Assembly: GCA_002786165.1 (NCBI GenBank)
Contig: PEQK01000005.1
Span: forward strand, 1 to 64,000
DNA: 64,000 nt
Direction of reading: 5' to 3'
Source of the DNA: Legionella sp.
GTDB lineage: Bacteria > Pseudomonadota > Gammaproteobacteria > Legionellales > Legionellaceae
In this document: positions 58,068 to 64,000 of the stretch, one piece after another
Layout: every line of letters starts with the position of its first letter
How positions within the stretch are numbered: position 1 is the stretch's first letter
Made by a program: the position numbers and the translations under genes
The notes under the pieces: generated by a model
What the model saw: the letters and a program-made list of their open reading frames with translations, nothing else
Told to the model about the DNA's origin: nothing
The model's database searches: none

Positions 58068-58631
58068 ATGGTGGCATGGCATTGGCTTGATTATGTGATC
58101 GCAGGGATCATTGCGATATCTGTGTTAACCGGTTTGTTTCGTGGATTTGTCAAAGAATTGATTGCGCTATGTGTTTGGATCGTGGCCGGATGGTTGTCGT
58201 TTGTGTATGCCAAACCTGTAGCGCAGTGGTTAGGAACGTATATTCAAGATCAATCTGCTCGGGTGGTTTTGGCGTATGTCGTGATTATTGTAGGTACCCT
58301 AATTGTAGGCGGGGTGGTGAATACCGTATTTTCATTTATCGTAAATCGCTCAGGTTTGAGTGGTACGGATCGTTTATTAGGATTGGGCTTTGGCTTTGCA
58401 CGGGGTGTTATGGTCGTGGCTTTGATCATGGTTGTTATCAAGATCAGCTCCATGCCAGAAGACGAGTATCAAAAAAAATCATTGTTATATGCAAAATTTA
58501 ATCCTATTGTAACTTGGATGTACCATTATGCGCCTGATATTATCAAACATGTGGAAAATATTGAACAACATGGTCAATCAAAACTAGAAGAGCAGGCTGA
58601 TATTGTTGTAAGAGATCTGGAATCTTTGTAA
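58068..58631 (+). CDS. cvpA: CvpA family membrane protein
   Basis: A small inner-membrane protein with four membrane segments, of the colicin V production (CvpA) family. The first helix contains DYVIAGIIAISVLTGLFRGF, and the family's GLSGTDRLLGLGFG segment is present. The general function is poorly defined and may concern envelope homeostasis. In many gammaproteobacteria purF follows; here it does not. Confidence 0.92.
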   Translation: MVAWHWLDYVIAGIIAISVLTGLFRGFVKELIALCVWIVAGWLSFVYAKPVAQWLGTYIQDQSARVVLAYVVIIVGTLIVGGVVNTVFSFIVNRSGLSGTDRLLGLGFGFARGVMVVALIMVVIKISSMPEDEYQKKSLLYAKFNPIVTWMYHYAPDIIKHVENIEQHGQSKLEEQADIVVRDLESL

Positions 58632-58742
58632 ATAGACATGATTTTTACCCTATGCGAAGAGAAATCAATTGAATTTATCTTAAGTGAGCTTATACTAATC
58701 TAAGCGATATTATAAATTCATAATTTGCATGGAGCATCTAAC

Positions 58743-59057
58743 ATGAGTGATCAAAAACCCAGTTCCCCTGAAATGACAGAAATTGTTACCAAAGCAAAAG
58801 AGTTATTTGAAAGCATCAAAAAAGGCGTTAATAAACTGATTATAGATGTCAGTGCCAAATTGCCTAAAAGCAATGAAACGCCACCAGTTAACCAAGCTCC
58901 TCAAGACAAAACATCTTGTGAAATCAAAGTACCTCCTGTTCCACCAGTTCCACCAGTTCCACCAGTTCCTCCCGTTGAACCTAAACCAACGATCCATGTG
59001 GAACCTCAGCCAACTGATATCAAACCACCTAAAAAAGACACTGATACCCTAGAATGA
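58743..59057 (+). CDS. Small proline-repeat protein of unknown function
   Basis: A 104-residue protein without signal peptide. The N-terminal 40 residues look helical (PEMTEIVTKAKELFESIKKG) and the C-terminal half is disordered, with five tandem VPP or PPV units (VPPVPPVPPVPPVPPVEP) encoded by a 9-bp repeat at 58938-58973. GGAG lies 8 nt before the ATG at 58743; an earlier TTG is rejected. It overlaps the FAH-family gene by ATGA. Function is not recognised. Confidence 0.7.
   Translation: MSDQKPSSPEMTEIVTKAKELFESIKKGVNKLIIDVSAKLPKSNETPPVNQAPQDKTSCEIKVPPVPPVPPVPPVPPVEPKPTIHVEPQPTDIKPPKKDTDTLE
58938..58973 (+). repeat. 9-bp tandem repeat inside the proline-repeat gene
   Basis: Three exact copies of GTTCCACCA followed by one degenerate copy (GTTCCTCCC), all in frame, encode the Val-Pro-Pro units. 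Slippage would change the copy number without breaking the frame. Confidence 0.85.
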
Positions 59058-59917
59058 GATTCGTTCGTTATGGCGCATTGGGCCAAGAAAAGCCTGGGTT
59101 GATTGACGAACAGGATAATATTCGTGATTTATCTGCTTATGTGGTTGATATCAACCCCGAGAGTTTAGGTGATGTTTCTTTTTTAAAAAAACTTAAACAA
59201 TTGGATATCTCCACTTTACCCCTAATCGATGCTAAAACGCGTTTAGGGGTATGTGTCGGCTCTATTGGAAAAATCATTTGTATTGGCTTTAATTCACAAC
59301 AACATGCGGCTGAAATAGGGATCACTCGATCCCCTCATTCAGAACCTATTGTATTTATGAAACCAAACTCTTCTTTGTCTGGACCCAATGATCCGATTTT
59401 ATTTACGCGCCATACTAAAAAGTTAGATTGGGAAGCAGAGTTAGCGGTTGTGGTTGGCAAAAAAGGCAAATACATTGCAGTTGAAGAGGCGAAAGAGTAT
59501 ATCTTTGGTTATGCCTGTTGTAATGATTTGTCTGAGCGCTATTTACAGTTTGAAACAGAAGACAAGCAGTTTACCAAAGGTAAGTGCTTTGATGGTGCCG
59601 CGACGCTAGGTCCGTATTTGGTCACAAAATCTGAGATTGCCAATGCACATGATTTACAAATCAAGCTATGGGTCAATGATCACTTAAGACAAGATTTTAA
59701 TACCGCTGATTATATTTATCATGAAGAGCAAATCATCAGTTATCTTAGCCAATATTTCACACTATATCCTGGTGATATTATTTCCATGGGCTCAGCACCG
59801 GGCAGTGCGAGTGCGTGGGGCGCGGATTGTTTTTTGCGACCTGGTGATGACGTTATCTTACAAATATCAGGTTTAGGAGAGCAACGACAAACAGTCATTC
59901 ATGAGCCGCTTTTGTAA
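59054..59917 (+). CDS. Fumarylacetoacetate hydrolase family protein
   Basis: A 287-residue enzyme of the FAH superfamily, which cleaves or decarboxylates small keto or enol acids with a divalent metal. The metal ligands are Glu127 and Glu129 in WEAELAVVVG and Asp158 in CCNDLSER. The late G-x-x-x-G loop reads GSAPGSASAW rather than the usual GTPxGVG, a small deviation near the active site. It resembles the 2-hydroxyhepta-diene-dioate/ureidoglycolate-type group. The substrate is unknown. It starts inside the stop of the proline-repeat gene. Confidence 0.88.
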   Translation: MRFVRYGALGQEKPGLIDEQDNIRDLSAYVVDINPESLGDVSFLKKLKQLDISTLPLIDAKTRLGVCVGSIGKIICIGFNSQQHAAEIGITRSPHSEPIVFMKPNSSLSGPNDPILFTRHTKKLDWEAELAVVVGKKGKYIAVEEAKEYIFGYACCNDLSERYLQFETEDKQFTKGKCFDGAATLGPYLVTKSEIANAHDLQIKLWVNDHLRQDFNTADYIYHEEQIISYLSQYFTLYPGDIISMGSAPGSASAWGADCFLRPGDDVILQISGLGEQRQTVIHEPLL

Positions 59918-59933
59918 TCTAACTGATTGTTTA

Positions 59934-59962
59934 TTGACTGTTATGCGCGATATATTTATAAT
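59934..59962 (+). promoter_or_regulatory. Sigma-70 promoter for the gene at 60028
   Basis: TTGACT (59934-59939) and TATAAT (59957-59962) are separated by 17 bp, a near-consensus promoter 65 bp before the start codon. Confidence 0.75.
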
Positions 59963-59987
59963 AAACATCGCAATATGTCTCTATAGC

Positions 59988-60007
59988 TGAGTGCGTATTT
60001 GCACTCA
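59988..60007 (+). other. Hairpin in the 5' leader of the gene at 60028
   Basis: TGAGTGC (59988-59994) pairs with GCACTCA (60001-60007) across a 6-nt loop, about 20 bp before the start codon and close to the expected transcript start. Confidence 0.5.
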
Positions 60008-60027
60008 TTAACTACTGAGAATACACT

Positions 60028-61176
60028 ATGTCTTACTCAAAAGAGTATAAAGAACTTCAATCTCATATCACAGCGAGACTTAATTCCTCTCGTTTTATGA
60101 TCAATGGGGTAATTCCTCCTATTCCTAACGAACGGCTTTTAAGAACGATTCAAAACCTCACGCGTGATTTTGAACAGCAAGACATGCTTAGAGCAATCTA
60201 TCCTAACATTGATTCAGGAATACGTAGTGAACTTTGTGCTAGGATTCACCGATCTTTGGCCTATTTGGATAGCAGCTATGATCCTGAATTAGGTTCTATA
60301 ACCCAAGAAGAATATGAATCACATGTACAAAGAATGGAAGAACTCAAAACCACCTATTTTCAAGGAGAGGACCGTAGATTCTATCAATCTTTACACGAGA
60401 CAGCGGGTTTGTCTTTTCTTTTTGCAGGCGTCATGCCCATAAATAGATATCTATTAGGAACAGGTCTTGTGTTTTTTTTAAGTGCATTGCAAGAAAATTT
60501 GCAGGGATTTCAGTATTCTATTTCATCAAAATTGGCAGTATTTTCTGAATATAATCTTATCAGACAGCTTCCTTTTTCAAAACATTATGATGATCTTGAT
60601 TTGCATATCGACAATAAATTAAAAAACAGAGATCCCGTCAATAAAACACTTCTGGAAACCATAAAAAAAATTACCACGAAGTTAAAACACAATCAAAATA
60701 AGCAAGCTTTTCTGCATGCTGATGTGGATTCTGTGGTCATCCATGAACTTTGCGGTAGACTTCATCGGGTGTTAGCGTTTTTGGATAGCAATTATGATGT
60801 AAGTTTAGGTTATATTTCGACCGAAGAGCATTTAGCTGATATTGCAAGAATTCAAGTGCTTCGAGATACTGTGTTCATTGGTGCAGATTGGCATACTGTA
60901 CAAAAGGTATTAAGCACTGTAGGAACTATCTTGTTATTAACTGCATTATTAGTGACATTCACCATAGGATTTGGTGTTGGGCAGATAGTGATGTGTGCAA
61001 GCGGCTTGTTTATGATGGGATCTCAAGTAGCAGCAACAAAAGGATTTCATCATTCTGTTGGCTCAAAGTTACAGTTCTTTACTGATAGAGCTTCGCAACG
61101 AGCAAATATTACGCTTGAAAATAATACGGAAGAAGCTCAAGAGCTTACTGAGAGCCTCTCTCAGCTTGCCGTATGA
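60028..61176 (+). CDS. Internally duplicated membrane protein of unknown function
   Basis: A 382-residue protein with two copies of one domain, about residues 38-173 and 209-352. Each has an alpha-helical start, an ELC-x-R-[IL]-HR-[SV]-LA-[YF]-LDS-[SN]-YD motif (67-85 and 239-257), a hydrophobic hairpin, and an ending of type SxKLxxF. The second hairpin is about seven residues longer and more hydrophobic. The C-terminus (EEAQELTESLSQLAV) is an acidic block with a hydrophobic end, as in Dot/Icm substrates. A near-consensus promoter and leader hairpin precede it. No known domain is recognised; a secreted effector role is inference. Confidence 0.75.
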   Translation: MSYSKEYKELQSHITARLNSSRFMINGVIPPIPNERLLRTIQNLTRDFEQQDMLRAIYPNIDSGIRSELCARIHRSLAYLDSSYDPELGSITQEEYESHVQRMEELKTTYFQGEDRRFYQSLHETAGLSFLFAGVMPINRYLLGTGLVFFLSALQENLQGFQYSISSKLAVFSEYNLIRQLPFSKHYDDLDLHIDNKLKNRDPVNKTLLETIKKITTKLKHNQNKQAFLHADVDSVVIHELCGRLHRVLAFLDSNYDVSLGYISTEEHLADIARIQVLRDTVFIGADWHTVQKVLSTVGTILLLTALLVTFTIGFGVGQIVMCASGLFMMGSQVAATKGFHHSVGSKLQFFTDRASQRANITLENNTEEAQELTESLSQLAV

Positions 61177-61256
61177 TAATGAAAGTTTTTGTTCCTATCA
61201 TATAAGTATTTGTTTATTTAGGTGAAGATGGTCTATGATAAAGGAGAGAATGAATC

Positions 61257-61592
61257 ATGGAGGATAATATGAAAGGCAACTGTACATCTAGCAGTAAATG
61301 CGGATTGATCGTCGGTGGTATTTTTTTGGTGATTGCCACGATTTTGACGTTCTTGACACATAGTGATGCTGGTATTTTAGGTATGTTTATCGTAGGACTG
61401 GGATTCTGTGTTTGCCATTGTTTTGGTCGTGGTTGTAAGACGTGCAGCTGCTGTGGCTGTTGTTCTTGCTGCTGTACTTGCGACTGTTGCGATACTGAGC
61501 ATATGTCTTGTGATATTGATATGCCAGCCATCGTCATGCCTGCTAAAAAACCTGCTACACCTCGTAAAAAAGCCAAAAAACCTGTTGCATAA
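61257..61592 (+). CDS. Small membrane protein with a dense cysteine cluster and basic tail
   Basis: A 111-residue protein with two hydrophobic segments (about 17-33 and 38-52), then 16 Cys within residues 51-85 in patterns such as CSCCGCC and CCCTCDCC, then a Lys/Ala/Pro tail (AKKPATPRKKAKKP). The cluster could bind metals or form disulfides; the tail resembles nucleic-acid or envelope-binding H1-like tails. AAAGGAG lies 9 nt before the ATG. No family is recognised with certainty. It lies between the duplicated protein and the REP-like element, as a single gene. Confidence 0.7.
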   Translation: MEDNMKGNCTSSSKCGLIVGGIFLVIATILTFLTHSDAGILGMFIVGLGFCVCHCFGRGCKTCSCCGCCSCCCTCDCCDTEHMSCDIDMPAIVMPAKKPATPRKKAKKPVA

Positions 61593-61601
61593 AGTTTAAA
61601 T

Positions 61602-61648
61602 CCCTTCTCCCCACTGGGGAGAAGGTGCCCAAAGGGCGGATGAGGGGA
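61602..61648. repeat. REP-like element, copy 2 (inverted)
   Basis: CCTTCTCCCC-ACT-GGGGAGAAGG and GCCC-AAA-GGGC hairpins followed by GGATGAGGGG. It is the reverse complement of the element at 28987-29032, with loop and flank differences. It sits between convergent genes. Confidence 0.8.
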
Positions 61649-61667
61649 TAAACACTATCAGCCTGTT

Positions 61668-63383
61668 TTATTTCTTCATGCGTTTGAAAGGCAAATATCC
61701 CGGTTTCCAATACTGCGCTTCAATCAGCTTTTCTAAATCATTGGGTTTTTTGCGAGCGAGACCGCTGTCTATAGCTGCTTTTGCAACGGCTAACGCCACG
61801 TGTTTTGACACGCGTTCTGCATCAGACAACGACGGTAACAATGGTAAAAAAGGATCTGATATGATAGGCGCAAGCTCACTCAGTGCCTGAGCCGCAGCCC
61901 ATAGCATGTCGTCATTCAACCGGCTTGCTTGAACGGTAACAATACCCAAACCAATCCCTGGATAAATCAATGCATTATTGCATTGTGCAATGGTCAATAG
62001 ACGTTGGTCTAAAGGCACCGCATCAAATGCTGTGCCGGTGGCCACCAAAGCTTTTCCTTGTGTCCAATGTAAAATATCAAACGGTTTTGCTTCGCATTTA
62101 CTGTCAGGATTAGACAAAGGGAATATAATAGGACGTTCGCAATAACCAGCAAGTGTTGTGATGATCTCTTGCGTAAAATGTCCTGCTTGAGCCGAGCATC
62201 CGATTAAAACTGTAGGGCGAAAGGCTTTCACGGTATCCAATAAAGACATCTGGAGTGTATTGTTCGTATTCCATTGTTGGAACTCAAATTGTTTTCTTGC
62301 ATAAGGTCGTTGCGCTTCTGTCAAACTCAAATCGGTATCGATCAACAATCCTTGACGATCGACCAAACAAAAACGTTTATGCGCTTCATCCACAGTCAAA
62401 CCCAGTCTTACCAAGGCTGCCACAATTTGATCACAAATACCGGTGCCAGCCGAACCTGCGCCATATACCACAAAGCGGTGCTTGACCAAAGGTAGATCAG
62501 TGGCAGCAGCAGCGGCTAACAGCGCAGCCAACGCAGTAGCGCCGGTGCCTTGAATATCATCATTGAAAGAGCAAATTTTCTCTTGATATTTCACTAAAAT
62601 ACGCCGGGCATTGTCTCGACCAAAATCTTCCCAATGTAAGAATGCATTGGGAAAGTATTGCTGAATGGTTGTGATGAATTTATCCATGAATACATCGTAA
62701 GCATCTGTGTCGATGCGCGGATGGCGACACCCTAAATAAAAGGGATCGTCTAAAAGATCTGTATTATTGGTCCCTACATCTAAAAAAATAGGTAAGGTTC
62801 GGTTGGGGTCTATGCCGCCACACGCCGAATACACCATTAATTTTGCTACAGGAATGTCCATGCCACCGACACCTTGATCACCAAGACCTAAAACGCCTTC
62901 GCCATCTGTCACCACAATCAGATCAATATCTGGGTTAGAGCGATTTTTTAGGATATTGTCCAATTCATCTTGATAGGTGTGCGAAATATATAATCCACGC
63001 GGTTGGCGATATTCTCGATTGAACGTTTGAACGGCTTGACCCACAGTGGGTGTGTAAATAATCGGAATGAATTCTTCCAAATGCTGGCGGATCAACTGAT
63101 AAAATAACATATGGTTTTTATCATGCAAGTTATTGAGATAAATATGTTTTTTCAGAGGCGTACTGTATTGCGAGACTTGCAAATAAGCACGCGTTACTTG
63201 CTCGTCCAATGTTTCAATACGGTGCGGCAACTTACCCAGCAAGCCAAATGCGTCACGTTCACTTTTGGTGAATGCAGTACCTTTGTTCAATTGAGGTAAA
63301 GCCAGTAAATATTTGCCTGAAATAGGCGTTTCTAAAATGATTTCGCCAGTTTTTTTGTCGATGACTTTGTTAAAATCAAGCAT
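61668..63383 (-). CDS. maeA: NAD-dependent malic enzyme
   Basis: Converts malate to pyruvate and CO2 with NAD(P). The malic N-terminal domain has IIYTPTVG and the metal-binding and Lys-containing WEDFGRDNA segments, and the cofactor domain has VVYGAGSAGTGI. At 571 residues it is the long SfcA/MaeA type rather than the MaeB type. It is divergent from the DEAD-box helicase gene. The ATG at 63383 gives the usual N-terminus. Confidence 0.93.
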   Translation of the reverse strand: MLDFNKVIDKKTGEIILETPISGKYLLALPQLNKGTAFTKSERDAFGLLGKLPHRIETLDEQVTRAYLQVSQYSTPLKKHIYLNNLHDKNHMLFYQLIRQHLEEFIPIIYTPTVGQAVQTFNREYRQPRGLYISHTYQDELDNILKNRSNPDIDLIVVTDGEGVLGLGDQGVGGMDIPVAKLMVYSACGGIDPNRTLPIFLDVGTNNTDLLDDPFYLGCRHPRIDTDAYDVFMDKFITTIQQYFPNAFLHWEDFGRDNARRILVKYQEKICSFNDDIQGTGATALAALLAAAAATDLPLVKHRFVVYGAGSAGTGICDQIVAALVRLGLTVDEAHKRFCLVDRQGLLIDTDLSLTEAQRPYARKQFEFQQWNTNNTLQMSLLDTVKAFRPTVLIGCSAQAGHFTQEIITTLAGYCERPIIFPLSNPDSKCEAKPFDILHWTQGKALVATGTAFDAVPLDQRLLTIAQCNNALIYPGIGLGIVTVQASRLNDDMLWAAAQALSELAPIISDPFLPLLPSLSDAERVSKHVALAVAKAAIDSGLARKKPNDLEKLIEAQYWKPGYLPFKRMKK

Positions 63384-63453
63384 GGAAGTAAACGCCTCAT
63401 TTTGCTATATAATAGCTTAATCATACAAGTTTATTAATTATATGTCTCGTTTA

Positions 63454-63462
63454 TGGTATACT
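63454..63462 (+). promoter_or_regulatory. Extended -10 promoter candidate for the DEAD-box gene
   Basis: TGGTATACT (TGn plus TATACT) lies 31 bp before the helicase start codon. The -35 is weak. Confidence 0.4.
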
Positions 63463-63493
63463 TCTCGCGCTAATAAGACAGAGATTATAAAAC

Positions 63494-64000
63494 ATGACAT
63501 TTTCAACGCTCGGTTTGTCTGAACCGATTTTACGTGCCGTGACCGAATTAGGCTATGACACACCCACACCGATCCAATCTAAAGTGATTCCTATAGTATT
63601 AAAAGGCCAAGATGTATTAGCATCTGCGCAAACAGGCACTGGCAAGACCGCAGGTTTTGTATTGCCTTTATTAGAGCGTTTGGCGTCGATGCCTAGAGCG
63701 TCTTCAAATCAAGTGAGTATTTTGGTCTTAGCGCCTACTCGAGAATTAGCCGCGCAAATCTATGCCAGCGTGCTGCAATATGCTCAGTATCTTCCTAAAG
63801 TCCGTACTGCTGTGGTTTTTGGTGGCGTTAAAATCAACCCCCAAATGATGGCATTGAGAGCCGGTGTTGATATTCTAATTGCCACACCTGGGCGTTTGTT
63901 GGATTTGTTTCAGCAAAGAGCAGTGAAGTTTGATAATGTTCAAGGATTTGTATTGGACGAAGCAGATCGCATGCTGGACATGGGGTTTATTCATGACATC
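63494..64000 (+). CDS. DEAD-box RNA helicase, RhlE-like, cut by the window edge
   Basis: The first 169 residues of an ATP-dependent RNA helicase. The Q motif ([10 protein letters not shown]), Walker A ([10 protein letters not shown]), motif Ia ([10 protein letters not shown]), motif Ib (TPGRLLDLF) and the DEAD box ([13 protein letters not shown]) are all present and in order. The start fits RhlE-like enzymes, but the C-terminal part that would decide between RhlE, DbpA and others lies outside. ATG 63494 follows a GAG stretch. Divergent from the malic enzyme gene. Confidence 0.85.
   Translation, partial: MTFSTLGLSEPILRAVTELGYDTPTPIQSKVIPIVLKGQDVLASAQTGTGKTAGFVLPLLERLASMPRASSNQVSILVLAPTRELAAQIYASVLQYAQYLPKVRTAVVFGGVKINPQMMALRAGVDILIATPGRLLDLFQQRAVKFDNVQGFVLDEADRMLDMGFIHDI

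Overview
The window is an AT-rich gammaproteobacterial chromosome segment, dense with housekeeping genes. Gene families and order fit the Legionellales or a close relative: an orphan IcmL/DotI-like protein of the Dot/Icm type IVB secretion family, a DedA-PAP2-LssY fusion, proteins with acidic C-termini resembling Dot/Icm substrates, and standard gammaproteobacterial clusters (rodZ-hisS-yfgM-bamB-der, dacA-ybeD-lipB, accD-folC-dedD-cvpA, ygfZ/sdhE-ygfX). The assignment rests on recognition of families, not on a database search. No rRNA, tRNA, CRISPR array, insertion sequence or prophage was recognised.

Layout. 1-216 holds two units of a hairpin-rich 95-bp repeat. 217-5114 (minus) carries a fused aminodeoxychorismate synthase, a PHA synthase and the lipid-transport lipoprotein MlaA. 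5315-10437 (plus) is the tightly coupled rodZ-hisS-yfgM-bamB-der operon. 10623-13155 is an accessory patch of two paralogous membrane proteins flanking a third unknown one. 13162-21537 (minus) carries an MFS transporter, proS, a SulP-carbonic anhydrase fusion, ttcA, tolC and an isoaspartyl methyltransferase gene. 21651-25002 holds ettA, a lipoprotein L,D-transpeptidase and the IcmL-like gene. 25141-25405 is a second array of the 95-bp repeat. 25438-32266 carries an SDR, an OPT transporter, kdsB, a histidine phosphatase, ygfZ, a dus gene, sdhE and a ygfX-like gene. 32391-43418 holds a long-tailed MFS transporter, hipBA, htpG with a heat-shock-type promoter, fis, an ABC-F gene of YbiT type, a YchJ-like gene, an acyltransferase-like membrane protein and ETF-ubiquinone oxidoreductase. 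43541-49259 carries a DUF2892 protein, aspS, mutH, a methyltransferase, hpt, an L,D-transpeptidase and a secreted protein. 49397-55111 is envelope-related: PBP5/6, ybeD, lipB, DedA-PAP2-LssY, rlpA and a third L,D-transpeptidase. 55274-61592 holds accD-folC-dedD-cvpA, a proline-repeat protein, an FAH-family protein, an internally duplicated unknown protein and a cysteine-cluster protein. 61668-63383 is the malic enzyme, and a DEAD-box helicase runs off the right edge.

Themes. Much of the content serves envelope maintenance: MlaA, BamB, TolC, KdsB, three L,D-transpeptidases, a D,D-carboxypeptidase, RlpA and DedD. Translation and its quality control are also prominent: HisRS, ProRS, AspRS, Der, EttA, a YbiT-type ABC-F protein, TtcA, Dus and Fis. 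The parts least explained are the 95-bp repeat family with compensatory stem changes, the 10.6-13.2 kb paralog patch, the duplicated protein at 60.0 kb, the IcmL-like orphan, and the fusion protein whose PAP2 domain has lost its catalytic motifs.
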